Origin: Coriaria nepalensis
Lineage: Eukaryota; Streptophyta; Magnoliopsida; Cucurbitales; Coriariaceae
Length of the DNA stretch: 64,000 nucleotides
Reading direction: 5' to 3'
Assembly (NCBI GenBank): GCA_027186245.1
Contig: CP114491.1
Span: forward strand, 9,483,501-9,547,500
The stretch's first letter is position 1; every line of letters begins with the position of its first letter. The notes below the pieces were generated by a model. That model worked only from the letters and a program-made list of their open reading frames with translations, was not told the origin of the DNA and ran no database searches. Shown here piece by piece: positions 36,401-49,694 of this stretch. Position numbers and translations under genes: made by a program.

Positions 36401-37470
36401 CATTTATTGCATAGGCAGTTTTGATCGATGCTTCTTTAGCTTCATTATAGTGTGTGGTGGCGGCAAAAGTCCGGTCGAGATCGAATAGAATAACGCCGGT
36501 CTCGATTTTTTGGGTATGAGAATTTTTTTTAATAGTAAACTTATAAGAAAAATAGTAAAAGAAAAAGATAAGAAGACTATGATAATATATATATATATAT
36601 TGATACTCGAAATGGATATCAATTTTATATTGAATCCGATCTCAATCGCCGTTTTTATAATATTAAGATTATTGATACTTAAAACCGAAATTAATATTAG
36701 GTCGAAAACTGGTAATCTGGTTATGATCGGGAATTTTATCCATTTCTAGGGCTAGACCTAAGATTTTCTATTTTATTTTTTCTTGGGTAGAGCTCATGGA
36801 AAATCTTAAGTATAAGTTGTCGAATTGGGGTAGAAGAAATAAAATGGAATTTTTTTCTTTTTCTTCCCGAAATCAATTTAGTCAAATAATGCGATACACG
36901 TCCTTCTACAAGGGAGTACTACTAGTCTTGCGGCCGATAGACTAAGCACTTGAGAATAACACTTTGACTTGTGTCCAACAGAGTTGGAGAGAGAGAAAGA
37001 ACGAGACGAGACAAGGGTCCTCCTTGCAAATAGAGAAAGTTTAGTGACTTTGAAAAGTTAGGCAATCAAGATAATGTTTCTAGACTACTTAATTAGCTAT
37101 TAAAAAAAAAAAACTAATTATTATATATGAATTACTATTAATACTACATCTTCTAATACTAATGAATTTATAGATGGAAACTAAAAATCAAAGTCTCGAT
37201 TTAAAGTTCGTTTGATTAGAAAAAGAGACTTTAATTGTGATTTTATGAGTTTCAACTTGATTTCGGATCCAAAGTAAAAGGACAGTGGGAACAAGTTTTG
37301 GAACCTAACGAAATTGATGACCATGAATCATAATAATAACAAATTTGATAAAAACGTATGCAGCCCACCCCCAAAACCTAACCATATAATTTTCAACATA
37401 AAATAATAGTATATAAATTACGTAACAGTGACATCCTCTTTAACTATCACCCCTTTGCCCACTTCATGAC
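33454..37470. other. About 4 kb intergenic, no gene seen
   Basis: No supportable gene on either strand. Features: an (AT)n run at about 33908-33929, and a 19-base G homopolymer at 34906-34924. T/A-rich tracts are common, including a T-run at about 35641-35652 and a (TA)n run at about 36585-36600. About 36240-36760 has word structure suggestive of a transposon relic, but no coding evidence. Confidence 0.45.
34906..34924 (+). repeat. Poly(G) tract, 19 bases
   Basis: Nineteen consecutive G residues in an AT-rich intergenic region. Long G homopolymers are rare in plant nuclear DNA and are error-prone to sequence. Confidence 0.9.
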
Positions 37471-37476
37471 TTCTTC

Positions 37477-37485
37477 TATATATAT
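37477..37485 (+). promoter_or_regulatory. Probable TATA box of the LBD gene
   Basis: TATATATAT about 95 bp upstream of the LBD start codon. It is followed by a CT-rich leader (ctctttctctttttctttct at about 37525), the usual plant core promoter layout. Confidence 0.55.
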
Positions 37486-37578
37486 GTATTAGTCCTTGCA
37501 GCCTCAAAAAAGCAAACCCCATTTCTCTTTCTCTTTTTCTTTCTTTCTGGGCTAAAAAACTAAGAGGAGATAAGGATC

Positions 37579-38814
37579 ATGGAGAGCAGTGACACAAATA
37601 CAAACACAACTAATTCATCATCAAGCCCTCCTCTCATAACAACTACTCATCACTCACCTTCTTCGATATCATCTGGACTAAAAAACATCACTCAATTCCC
37701 ACCACCTATAATTCTAAGTCCTTGCGCCGCCTGCAAGATTTTGCGGCGGCGGTGTGCCGAGAATTGTGTCTTGGCTCCATACTTTCCTCCCACCGAGCCC
37801 ACCAAATTCACCATCGCCCACCGTGTCTTCGGTGCTAGCAACATCATCAAGTTCTTGCAGGTAAATACGCACAATCACATTTTGTTTAATCTTTAACGTA
37901 ATGTAAAACCATGTTAATTCTCTTTCACAAAATTTTAGTAGTTACTCTCAATTCTATACGACAGTAAGTATTTAGTTACTAAACGGTAATTATGAGTAAC
38001 ATGATGTGGGAAGTTGTTTAGAAATGGGAAAACTATTAGACATCATAGTCAGTTAGTTGGATCCCTAACTAATAAAATTTTGTGACGTCGAGGCATTGTG
38101 TGGGGTTGAGACTCATTGAGCGATGGGGCTCTAGCTAGTGCCGTATAAGGAACTTGGTAAGCAATCAATTTTACATGGGCCTCACACCTCTTTATACATC
38201 TTCCTTTTATTAGCTTGATCACTAATTACTTATATCCTGATAATTAAGTTAACATGATATAATTATAAAGGAAACGATCTCGAACTATAAATATTTTCGG
38301 GGGCCCATCTAGTTGTCATGTATAATATACATATATCGAACGTTCATGCATAAAAACTTATGTAATCGAGAATGTTAGTGTTTGATCTAAATTTATAAAT
38401 AATTTAAATTATCGATAACTTAACATGATACATTGTGATTTTTGATAGGAACTGCCTGAATATCAAAGAGCGGATGCGGTGAGCAGCATGGTGTATGAAG
38501 CAAGTGCAAGGATAAGAGATCCGGTGTATGGATGTGCCGGGGCAATATGTCAACTCCAGAAGCAAGTGAATGAGCTCCAAGAACAGTTAGCCAAATCGCA
38601 AGCCGAGCTCGTCAACATGCAACTGCAACAAGCGAACCTCGTTGCCCTAATTTGTAGGGAATTCTCAGTCTCTCCACAAGCATCTCCTTATAGTGATCAT
38701 CATCAATGTGATCTAGACAGTTTCATCAACTCTAGTCCAAATAACTATCAAACTAATCCAAGTTTCATGGAGGACAACAGTTTGGGTTCCCTGTGGGAGC
38801 CACTTTGGACATGA
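37579..38814 (+). CDS. LATERAL ORGAN BOUNDARIES domain protein (LBD1/LBD11-like)
   Basis: Two coding exons, 37579-37860 and 38449-38814, joined in phase 0 by a GT-AG intron of 588 bp, giving 215 aa. The LOB domain begins near residue 48 with the CX2CX6CX3C block CAACKILRRRCAENC. It continues APYFPPTEPTKFTIAHRVFG and the GAS block GASNIIKFLQ/ELPEYQRADAVSSMVYEASA, with RIRDPVYGCAG at its end. It closes with a leucine-zipper-like LQKQVNELQEQLAKSQAEL. The intron falls inside the GAS block (FLQ|ELPE), as usual for LBD genes. These plant-specific DNA-binding regulators act at organ boundaries, roots and cambium. The sequence is closest in my memory to LBD1/LBD11. The Ser/Thr/Asn-rich N-terminal 45 residues are low-complexity. 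The gene looks intact. Confidence 0.95.
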
Positions 38815-38915
38815 TATCATCAAAACTAGTCAATCTTTTCCTACCATATAGCTAATTGTTATTGGAGAGAAGATGTTCAATAAGATTTTTTTTTTTTTTT
38901 TTACTTATTTGGTAG

Positions 38916-38961
<46 letters not shown>

Positions 38962-40140
38962 TAGGCATAAATTAAGGTGGGAAGTAGGGAAATTAAATTT
39001 ATAATGTAAGTTCTAGAGGATCTATTTTTCTGTATTATGCTAGACAAAGTAAATATAGGTCCTTTTTTCCTCTCATGACGGAGATGATCAAGTTGTTTCT
39101 AAACATATCCTTAATATATAATATAAACAATTTCAATCTTAATTTTGTATTTCACATTTCTCCTTTCTGTATATATATATATATATATGTGTGTGTGTTC
39201 GATTCATAAGATATATACTCTAAAAGATTAAAATTAAATTTGATATTAAAAATATTAACATATTTTGATATAATATTTGAAATATTTCATTTATGAAATA
39301 TACAAAAAATAAATAAATTTATTTATCATATTATAAAAATAATACATGACTTATATTCTTAGGAGAATTTATCTTCACTTACGTGATTATTAAAAAACTT
39401 TTATTTTAACAATCGGTTTGTCGTTAAGTTAGTTTAGCCAAAATTACGGCCTGTGATAATAAATGGTTAGGAAGCCCATCTTTTCTTACAGTTAAAATGT
39501 CTTTTGTTGACAATCATATGGAAGAATTTTATTATTATATGTACCTTATTATTACAGTAATAATATAAAATAACGAACCTTGGATCGAGTACGCGTCACG
39601 TGATCGACACTGATTATCGTTGAATAATTTTTCCAATTAGTCATGATGATCATTTTTCTCATTCTCTTTTCTTTTCTTTTTCTCTTCTTTCTTAACATTC
39701 CAATCATACGCGTTTATAAAGTTTTAGGGTCATTATTAGTTTTTATTGGGGATCATGTGCATCCCACGTGATTTCAAACTTCCTTCAATAACCCTAACAT
39801 TTTATAGTTATTTATAAGAATGATTTAAGTGAGTCAAGAACATATACGATTGTATAATTGAGTTAGAATCTCGTAGATCATCAAATAATGAAGTAAAACT
39901 GAAGTTAGACTCAAAATTACAAATTTGAAATCTCACAAATTATCAAACAATAAGCCTAGCGAACGGAATATTGTCACCCTGTCGGCACCTAGAGTTGATA
40001 ATAACAATTTGTTCTTATTTATTTCTTATTCACTCCCAGTTGAGAGACAAACTCGACCAACATGTCATTATTTTCTATGGTTGAAGGGGAACACTAGTAG
40101 TTCTACATTCTGACCCATCTCACACTACCTTTTTTTTCCT

Positions 40141-40209
<69 letters not shown>

Positions 40210-42434
40210 GGCTACTTATCCATGACTCTAACCTAGTCTACTTAGGCATAATTTCTAAGTCAAAATTTACTTCCAATCACATTCTAACTACCATTATAAG
40301 ATCGGAAATCATAAGTTAATATAAAATCCACGTATTATTAGTATTTACATATGAATTCTATGATAAAAATTCACATATATTATAAAATATTATATTAATT
40401 TATAACTCTTGGTTTAAAAATTAATTTAAGAGAAGTTTGGTTTTTCCGGTAAACTACTCGAGAACACGTGATTCGTGCGCGACCAATGCATGCAAATAGA
40501 CAGGACAGCTACTTAACGTCTGTCAAGATTAATGTCGAATCCTAGGTCTTTAATCTAGCATTTAGCTAATCACATTAGTTTTTTCATTTTATTTTGTCAA
40601 TGCTATTGCTTTGTAGATTAATGTTATAACACGTGTTGATTAATTCCAAATTCTTAACACTTATCAAGCTAGCTAGCTAGCATCTTGTAAGCTTGTAAGT
40701 CTGGGGTCAGCTAGCTGATCATCAGTCTACATCGATAGATGATCACTGCATAGCGGAATTAGGTTGGATTCAAACTTGGATGCCACCTAATTAACTTAAA
40801 TTCATTCGGAAAATTAATCCAATTTTATTTTATTAAATGTTACTACATACAACTAGCTGACAAAAAAGTAAGTTTGAAAATAATTATAAGTATATATATA
40901 TATATATATATATGAATGTATGTATGTATTAGTCAAATTCCTTGAATTAGATTCGGTCTTATCCACGTATGATTGTATCTTCTATTATTAACAAAAATTA
41001 ATATAGTAATTAGTCATCGGTAAATGGGAATTTAGGAAATTAATATATATATCTGATCATTTTTAAAATTCTTAAATATGAGTATATTTTAATATAATAG
41101 AAAGATAAATAATTTATTTTAATTAATAAATTCTGTCAAAATTCATATAAAAAATCTTAAAATTCAAATATTTAAGGATTTGAGCGCCTTAGTACCCCAC
41201 GAAATGGGAACACGTTATATATAGAGAGAGTCGAAGAAGAAGAGGATGTCGGTACATACGTTGTTAACTTTTGATTTTCTTTCTCTCGGACCATTTTGTT
41301 TTACTTTTTGGATATTTTCTCTTTTATTATAATATCTCAACGTTTTATAAACTCTACTCTACTCATGTTAATATTAATAACATAGTTTAAGAAAAAAGGT
41401 TAACAATTAATCTGGATTAATTAGAGCCGTGTTTTGATCAGAATGAAGATAAATTTGCATGAGCCGGACTTTTCTGAATTTGACTTGAATCTTCTGTCAC
41501 GACCCAATTTCCGGCCTGCTTCCGTTTGGACTGGGCTTCCTTCTATGCTCAAGTCTTATTCATTCTTGCCAACCTTTTTTGTTTTTTTTTCTTTAACCTC
41601 AATCTCCACTATACATATTATTTATTTATTTATTCCTATTTTTTTTTCAACAATTTTCACGGCTCTTCTTTTGTTTTCTTGCTGGTCAAACAATTTTATG
41701 ACTCTTGACGAAAGAAATATATAACCACTTGCCACCACGTCAAGTTTTCCCAACTTACTTGAAGGGATTTTGGCATTGACGGTGGGGATACTGTATTGTT
41801 TTAAAGGATTCCTATCTTATTGTTCATTATCGAGTTTAGTTATTGATGTTATCTATTTAAGTCAAAATTAGTGGAGATTTCGTTATCACAAACACGTTAT
41901 GAAATTTGGTTTTGCTAAGCTTCTCCGAAATTACAACTTTGTTAGGTTGATGGAAGTTGGAAAATTAACGCTTCCCGACAGGAAATTATAGTGACTAGTC
42001 CAGTTTTGCATGTCTTTCTTTCTCCTACAGGTTTGGAAGGATGCATGGTTTGGTATACTTCCTATTTATCTTGATGAAGCCTTTTTCTGTTTAAGTGAAA
42101 CGGAGTCGTATCGATATATCTGAAATTACCAAATGTTCGGGAGTCATTTATTAATCATTTCCTTTCTTGTTGTAGGATATCTTGTTCATATATTATTCTC
42201 TTTCTTTCTTAAGCCTATTGTTAGTTACAGACAGAATTCTAATTGATTTACGATTAGTTGATAATTTAAAGATCAATATCACATCAATATGGCAAATTGA
42301 ACGTGAATCAGTATAACAGACTGGAAAACTACGGGGAATGGGGTGGGCCTGTGAGTTTTCAGGATTGGGCTCAACAAGAGAAACCCTGACAGCCCAATTC
42401 TGATATATATTTTTTTTTCAGTTCCTCTAATTTA
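38815..42434. other. About 3.6 kb intergenic with microsatellites
   Basis: No supportable gene. Microsatellites: (TA)n at about 38920-38952, (TA)n-(TG)n at about 39172-39198, (CT)n followed by (TA)n at about 40145-40210, and (TA)n near 40891-40912. A 96-codon frame at about 41434-41724 is open but has no family features. The first part is probably the LBD 3' UTR. Confidence 0.5.
40145..40210. repeat. Compound microsatellite (CT)n-(AT)n
   Basis: About 42 bases of alternating CT run straight into about 24 bases of alternating AT. It lies in intergenic DNA. Confidence 0.9.
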
Positions 42435-42534
42435 TTGACAGGCTGGGCTTTCAAAAATTACTGTTCAATATGGGTGGTGAACTTTTTTTGTTTGGCCCAA
42501 AGGAAGATCAGGATTTGCTTCTTCTCTAGAGATG

Positions 42535-43500
42535 GGCTTTCAATAATAGTCAATGATGTCATTCTTCTCCAGAGAAGATTTACTTCTTGCAACCCGAATT
42601 TAGTTGCCTGCAACCAAATGAAGTTTGTTTTCAAATATGCCAGAGATGCTGTAGTTTCCCAAATCACCGGGACAGCAGAAACTAACAAAGGGAAGTGCTT
42701 GAAAGAAACTTGCATAATCTGCTATGAAGACATTCCTTCCCATCAAATGTTTTCTATCCAGGGCTGCCATCTCCGATTCTGTTTCACCTGCATGAAACAG
42801 CATGTGGAAGTGAAGTTGCTTCATGCAATGGCGGAAAAATGTCCTAATGAAGGATGTGAATCTGTGGTGAATATTGATAGTTGTGGGGATTCTTGGAGCC
42901 TAGACTGATTGAGGTTATGGGCCAGCTAATAAAGGAGGCTTCTATCCTATCCCCATTTCGGAAAGAGTCTACTGTCCATATTCCAGGTTCTCTGCGTTGA
43001 TGTCGAAAGGCGGGGTGTTGTAATATTCGTTGGCTTCATTCCTTGGAGCAGAACAATGTGGGGGCAGAAAATGGCTCAAAGTGTAGTTTCTCTTTCTGTA
43101 TCAACTGCAAGGCTCCCTCGCATTATAATATGAGCTGTTCTGATTATAAAAGGTCGAATCCTAAGCGGCCGGCGGAAGGAGCAATCCTGCTTTCGCTTGC
43201 GAAGAAGCAAAAATGGAGGCAGTGTGTTCAGTGTAGCCATATGGTTGAGCTCTCTTCCGGCTGCTACGACATCACTTGCTGGTGCTTTTTTATAATCCCC
43301 CTCCCTCCTCCCTGCTAATTCCTTCTGTTGACTATTATGTTCCTCCGGATAGTGTATTTGTTCGTTTTATGACAGATGTGGATACGAGTTTTGCTATACA
43401 TGCGGGGATCCATGGAAGAACAAGAAGCAGACTTGTCGCTGTCCAGTTTGGGACGAGTGCAATATAATACGCCATGACGGGAGGAGGCGACGAATGAAAG
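42535..43500 (+). pseudogene. RBR-type E3 ubiquitin ligase pseudogene
   Basis: A decayed paralogue of the intact RBR gene directly downstream. It retains RFTSCNPNLVACNQMKFVFK, a RING1-like ETCIICYEDIPSHQMF, and FCFTCMKQHVEVKLLHAMAE, then reaches a frameshift and stop after NIDSCG. Out-of-frame IBR-like pieces follow (FSFCINCKAPSHYNMSCSDY). RING2 pieces are RQCVQCSHMVELSSGCYDIT and, separately, CGYEFCYTCGDPWKNKKQTC. In the RING2 motif the His of GCYHITC has become Asp. The N-terminal RNase H-like half is absent. The acceptor region of the last exon is present twice (about 43368-43393 and 43517-43542). It cannot give a full ligase. Confidence 0.92.
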
Positions 43501-43808
43501 ATTAGAGGATGAACCCTATGACAGATGTGGATATGAATTTTGATTGGATAGTTGACGACATGTCGTTTAAGTGTGTGTGTGTTTTTTTTTTTTTTTTAAT
43601 TTTAGACAATGTTACGCTGTGTCGTGTAAGATCGGACCCGCATGCTATCACCTTTCAGAGTAAAGTAAAAAGTCTACTTAAAGTCAACTTAAGTCGTTCT
43701 TCCATCATTAGAAAGAGCTTTTGCAATTATCCCCATTTTGTTTCAAATGGAAGCTTGAGGTAGTAATTTGTACACAGAACGCGTAGTTCATACACAGAGC
43801 TTTTAGTA

Positions 43809-46044
43809 ATGGCGAACAAATTCATCATCTCGGGCGACCTTGACGTCGTCGACGATGACGACCAGCTAGCCTTTGACCTACAGATTCAAGAAGCCATTAA
43901 TGCTTCCTTGGCTCCTTCACACTCTTCCTCTAAGCTACAGCAGCACTATTTCCACCATGCCGCTGTTTCACCTCCTGAAAATGTTGAGAAAAATGGCGAC
44001 GCAGCTTTGGATGATTGGGAGCTAGCTCTGATTCTGCAGGACTTGGTGAAGATGTCGCAGATACAAAAGGATCGCGAGCAGAGCGAGATGGAGATGGTGA
44101 AGATGATCGTGAGAGACGATCTGGACCGTCGGATTCACGAACAGGATCTCGTGAATGAGTGGGAGCAGAAGTATCCGTACGGTGCTGAAGTAGCTTCGTC
44201 TTCTTGCGCCGATTTGGCTGAGCCGGAGTGTTTCCGACTGTACTTCAAAGGACTGGTGAGCGAAGAGAAGGTCGGAGATACGAAGGTGATGGTCGCGGCG
44301 ATTGGAGCTGCGATATGTGATTCGAGAGAGAATATGATACTTGAGGTGAAGAAGCCATTGGAAGCTTCGGAAGGTAGCGGTGAGGTGCTGAGCAGCGAGG
44401 TTGCTGAGCTTGAGGCCTTGATTGAAGGCCTTGAAGCGGCTCTTGACTTGCCCTTGGAAAGGCTCACTTTCTTCTGTGATGATTACATGCTCTACCAATA
44501 TGTGAGTAATTTTACTAAGACATACAATCTTTTTTCTTTTGTCCCCTTATCAAATTGTCAAGTAGCAAAGGCCAGATACTTATATAATTATGGTATTAAC
44601 AAGACATGAAGAACACTAGAACAGTTACTATTGGTTTTTAATGGGTCTTACAGAATCAAAGAGTTGATTTCTGGTCTTGGAAGCGTAAATTTAGAAATTA
44701 ATGGGTCCTGATCAGGTTTGGTAATGCTGAAAAGCAGGGTAGTCTTCCAATTAACTATCAGTGAGCTGTTTTCGCATAATTGTTACCATTTCTTATCTAT
44801 TGTCACTTCTTATAGTTGTCCTCACCTATAGAGCTAAAGCATTTGTATCATCGCTTCAATGTATTATATATTGTACAGATCAATGCTTATAGCATCTATC
44901 TCGAGTCTAATTCCCCGTTTTCAAGTAGAAAGCTTAGTGGGGATTGACTGACACTCAATAATGTTTTTAAAACAAAAGGTCACAGGCAGACAGGAGCCGA
45001 AACGGTCCAAGGTTGCAGAGTTGGTCAACCAAGTGGCACTTCGTCAAAGAGAATTCACTAGCTGCAATCCATCACTTGTCACACGTCATGACATCAAGCA
45101 TGCATTCAAATCTGCAAAAGAGACGATACTTTCCCAGATCACCTTACCAAAAAGAAAGCCCTTAAAGCAGACTTGTGTCATCTGTTTAGAAGATACTGAT
45201 ATTGATCAGATGTTCACAATCAACAAGTGCCGACACAGATACTGCTTTTCTTGTATGAAACAACATGTAGAAGTAAAATTGTTAAATGGAATGGTGGCAA
45301 AGTGCCCTGAAGAAGCCTGCAATTCAGAACTGACTATTGACAGTTGCCGGAAATTCTTAGCCCCGAAATTAGTTGAGGTCATGAAACAACGCCTGAAGGA
45401 GTCTTCTATTCCAGTTATAGAGAAAGTTTACTGCCCTTATCCTAGATGTTCTGCCTTAATGTCAAGAAGCGAAGCTTTAAAGTACACAAAAGAGTTACTT
45501 GTAAATGCTGAACAATCTGGGGTTAGGAAATGTACAAAATGCCATAACCTTTTCTGCATCACTTGCAAAGTCCCGTGGCACAAGAGCATGACTTGCTATG
45601 ATTTCAGTACGTCGAACAAGGATTCAAACTCTAATGATGCGAAGTTGAAATCTCTGGCTAGGGAAAAACAATGGGGCTCTTGTGCAAGGTGCAATAATGT
45701 GGTTGAACTTGCTGAAGGCTGCTACCATATCACCTGCAGGTAGTTTTAGTTTAAGTCTCTGTTTATGCGTATTTATGTTAATCATGCACCTCGAAATGAA
45801 CAGCTGCTGAATGCTTCTAGAAGTGAAAAGACTCAAGAGAGACAAACATAATATACCCATGTAGTAGCTACAAGTTCTTGCTGATATCGGCTTTGCCCAT
45901 GTAGTCAACCTTTTCACATCCCTGTATTGAATTTGCAGATGTGGATATGAGTTTTGCTACACCTGTGGAGCAGAGTGGAAGAATAAGAAAGCTACTTGTT
46001 CCTGCAAAATATGGGACGAGCACAACATCATTCGGGATATATGA
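43809..46044 (+). CDS. RBR E3 ubiquitin ligase with RNase H-like (RVT_3) domain
   Basis: Three coding exons, 43809-44501, 44979-45739 and 45939-46044, GT-AG and in phase, giving 519 aa. Residues about 135-231 (ECFRLYFKGL, AAIGAAICDSRENMILEVKK, SEVAELEALIEGLEAALDLP) are an RNase H-fold RVT_3-like domain, a known plant fusion partner of RBR ligases. RING1 starts at Cys297 (CVICLEDTDIDQMF, CRHRYCFSCMKQHVE), followed by the IBR (VRKCTKCHNLFCITCKVPWH). RING2 reads WGSCARCNNVVELAEGCYHI, with the likely catalytic Cys in EGCYHITC and CGYEFCYTCG after the exon 2-3 junction. RBR ligases pass ubiquitin through that Cys to substrates. The substrate is unknown. The acidic N-terminus (DLDVVDDDDQLAFDLQIQEA) resembles a ubiquitin-interacting helix. 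It stands in tandem with its pseudogene. Confidence 0.93.
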
Positions 46045-47149
46045 TGTCGGATCGAGTTTGTTATGCCTTGATCTTCAAGGTATTGATATAAGCATATATA
46101 GCTACAAAGATTGTATTTATGAATAAGTTTTCATATGAAGTAGTACATATTTTTGAAATGTTGACAATGTTCTTGTTTCTGAGGTTGGAGAGGAATTTTT
46201 TGGATTCCTTCCTTTCCTTTTTACAATGTGTATAAAGTAATAAAATTGGTGAGCCTGTTTCTGTACTGCCATGCATGTGGTTGGTGGTTATCCATGGAAA
46301 CTTCTCAGTGGTCTGCATTTTTTAATTTTAAAGTTGGGTAGGGACCACTTTTCAGTTTTCATACTACCTTTTGTTTTGTGTGAGGGGCCCAGACAAAGCA
46401 TCCAATCTGACATTGAGACAGTGCTCTGTTTTCAATTCCTCCCACCCACCTCATCATTTGCCACCACCTCACCCTCACAAGTCACAGCCGCCGCCACCAC
46501 ACAAGCTTTAGATTATTTTCTTTAAAATGTGTAAATTATGAGAAAATTTCTGTGTGTATTGTGTTTACAGGGCGGGCGGATAAATTAATTTTTATTATAT
46601 AAATTATTATTTTTATTATATTATATATTATATTAAATTTTAATATAATTGATTCAGATTAATTCTATTTTCTACAACAACAGATTATAAATAAAAACAT
46701 TCATGATTCACTAAAAATATGTATTAATTATAATTTAAAATATATAAAAAGTAAAAATTATTTCTTATTTAAATATATGTAGAAAATATAAAAGTTCTTT
46801 AAATTACATATTAATTAAATTGTAAATTAAATTAATTTTATGAAAAACAATATCCGAACTCGAAAAAACAAAAAGTGAAAAAAAAAAAAAAAAGACCAAT
46901 AAATCAGTGAAGAGTCTGAAGACTAACAGACAACAACAACCATTTTCTCTTTACCTCTTTTAATTGTCAACCTCGTTCTCCTCTTACGGCAACCTGCGTT
47001 CTCCTCAAGCTTTCACTAATGGCTGTTCCATCTCCTTTCTAGTTTATTTCTGTCGCTTTCACCATCGTTATCATCTTTTTCTTCCTTTTTCTCCGACACT
47101 CTTTCTCGCTTACCAAGAAATTCTACTCCATGTTCTGATTTTGGACCAA
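46045..47149. other. RBR 3' flank and hydrolase promoter
   Basis: No gene is seen. About 46045-46250 is the likely RBR 3' UTR. About 46570-46900 is very AT-rich and ends in an A-run at 46877-46893. About 46930-47149 is CT-rich and is the likely leader of the hydrolase gene. Confidence 0.5.
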
Positions 47150-49283
47150 ATGTCGGATACTGATTCGTACCGTAGGAGCTCTGCCCTAACCTATAGGGCC
47201 GTCAGTGGCAGCGGGAGTGATCGCTCCGAGACTTTGAAGGATCAAATTACAGAGTTTCTCAAGGCTGCGGCGGAGATGGGAGTAGAATTCGGGAGAGGAT
47301 GTAGGGATATATTTGTACAGAGCTTAGGGAATGAGGATTCGTACATCATGAGGAAATTAGGGAAGGGATCGTACATTGAGAGGAGAATCAGAGGCAGTTG
47401 CGAGAGAGTGGTCGGGAAATTGAAGTTCTTTGATCAGTATCTGCCTGAGGATAAGGATCCTGTTCATCTCTGGTCTGTGATTCTCTTCGTTTCCGTGATT
47501 GCATTTGCAGGTAAACACTCCTACTGTCTTGTTGCTGAGAAAGTGCGGGAAAATACGCTGCTTTTTTTATATATATATATATTTTTTTTTTTTTCTAGAC
47601 TAGCTTAAATCTATTTTGCTTTTATTTTAACTTTCCTGCAGTTTTGGTTGTAAATATTGAACATCAAGTTACTCCAAACAAACCAATCAAGAAAGTTTAC
47701 ATACATCCGCCTAGTGCTAGTCGGATATTGCTTCCGGATGGTAGAAACATGGCATACAAGGAGCAAGGTGTTCCTGCTGATCGAGCTAGGTTTTCCATGG
47801 TTGCTCCTCACACTTTCCTTTCCTCTCGAATTGCAGGTTGAATAACAACATCATTATTCGGACATTTGAAAGAAAAAAAAAAACGAGTACTTAAAGACTA
47901 TGAGACTAATTTTTCTTTATTATGGTATAACATCTTCTATCTATTTAGGTATACCTGGGTTGAAGGCTTCATTACTGGAAGAATTTGGAATTCATTTGCT
48001 GACATATGATCTTCCTGGATTTGGTGAGAGTGACCCTCATCCCAACAGAAATCTCGAGTCTTCTGCTATGGATATGTTGTTCTTAGCAAATTCTGTGGGT
48101 GTGAATGGAAAATTTTGGGTGTTGGGATATTCGACCGGAGGTATCCATGCTTGGGCTGCACTTCGATATATTCCCGATAAACTTGCAGGTAACTATCTAA
48201 CTATCTCTTGCTATTTGCAAGGTCCTCGATCGCCTCTTAATCTCATACACTGTTCTAATTTGTATATTTTAAAATGAGGTTTCCTTATACTGATGTGATT
48301 TTGTAGGTGCTGCCATGTTTGCTCCGATGGTTAATCCTTATGATCCGTGCATGACAAGACTAGAAAGTCGTAAGACATGGGAAAAATGGACCCGAAGAAG
48401 GAAATTTATGTACTTTCTAGCTCGAAGATTTCCTAAGTTTCTTGCTTACTTCTACCGTGGAAGCTTCCTCTCTGGGAAACATGGTCAAATTGATAAATGG
48501 CTGTCTTTTTCTCTGGAAAATAGAGTGAGACAACTTTGTCATAAATCATAATAGAGTTATTGTAATGCCAGAGCTGATATATAGTAATTTGGCTCCCAGT
48601 TTGAGTGTTTTTACTACATGTTTGAAACAAACAACAGGGATATGATCATTTTTGCAGGATAGAGCTTTGATAGAGGACCCCATCTATGAAGAATTCTGGC
48701 AACGGGATGTGGAAGAATCGATCAGACAAGGAGATGCAAGACCCTTTGTGGAAGAAGCTGTTCTGCAGGTATCAAACTGGGGTTTCAGAATCGCAGACCT
48801 TAAACTGCAAAAGAAGCAGAGAGCAAAAGGCATTGTCAATTGGATCAAGTCCATGCTAAGCAAGACTCAGGATGAATATACAGGCTTCCTCGGCCCAATT
48901 CACCTATGGCAGGTTCGTAAACCTGTCTTGCCCTTGTTGTCGAATCTTTTTTATTTTTTTTTTTGTTCTTTTAGATTAATTCATTTGGTTAAGCATTTGA
49001 AATCTAAGTACACCAGTCTACAACACAGGGGATGGATGATCGGGTGGTCCCGCCATCAGTAACAGATTTTGTGCACCGGGTTCTTCCCGGAGTTGCAGTG
49101 CATAAGCTCCCATACGAAGGCCATTTTACCTACATCTATTTTTGTGATGAATGCCATAGACAAATATTCACTACGCTTTTTGGAACACCACAGGGCCCAC
49201 TGTACGGTAGCAACGTACTCGAAATGGATAAGAGTCAAATTATCTCAGAAGGTGATACAAAAGGGGAGGGAAAAGACATATAA
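47150..49283 (+). CDS. Alpha/beta-hydrolase fold protein with N-terminal membrane segment
   Basis: Six coding exons: 47150-47510, 47642-47836, 47949-48188, 48307-48524, 48658-48912 and 49029-49283. All are GT-AG and in phase, giving 507 aa. The start at 47150 (MSDTDSYRRSSALTYRAVSG) fits plant homologues; the frame is open further upstream but reads like leader. A hydrophobic segment (VILFVSVIAFAVLVV) lies at about residues 108-124. The hydrolase core includes LLPDGRNMAYKEQGVP, LLTYDLPGFGESDPHPNRNL and the nucleophile elbow GYSTGG (Ser247). The acid is likely Asp427 in GMDDRVVP, and the base His455 in YEGHFTY. The family is common in land plants, but its substrates are unknown to me, so I give no reaction beyond probable ester or related hydrolysis at a membrane. 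Confidence 0.9.
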
Positions 49284-49694
49284 GCAGATGTGGTTCTCAC
49301 ATGGAGCAAGAAGAATATGATTGTCTAGATCTTTTTCAGAAATTGAACATACCAATGTGTATACATACTTCAATAGTTTACACTGAGAAAAATTACGTCC
49401 AATGGAGTAAGATATTCATTTTTCCCCTTATCTATCCCTTTCTCTTGAAATTTCAGAAAGTTGGTCGAAAACTATTAAAATTCTCCAACTTGGTTTTGTC
49501 TGGTTACGTATATTCAATAGAAGATATAATTCTCGTTTACTTGCACGTTCCGGTTACACCCTCTAGGGTGAAACCAAATCATACCATTGCTAAGATCATA
49601 GGCCACATATGTTACGTTCAGTTTACATAAGGTGACCACCCTTGTACATTTTTACTTACCTCTTCTCACTTTCATTCTCCCGTTTCCACTATAA
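49284..49694. other. Hydrolase 3' flank
   Basis: No gene is seen. This is probably the 3' UTR of the hydrolase gene followed by short spacer. A 109-codon frame at 49301-49630 has no family features. Confidence 0.45.

Noticed and set aside
41434..41724. 96-codon frame on the plus strand
   Set aside because: Open by chance in T-rich DNA. The hydrophobic half is poly-T driven and there is no family likeness.
43276..43500. Separate gene around the CGYEFCYTCG segment
   Set aside because: It is the RING2 end of the upstream RBR pseudogene, separated only by old intron sequence and a frameshift.
44022..44498. Minus-strand 158- and 110-codon frames
   Set aside because: They are antisense shadows of RBR exon 1.
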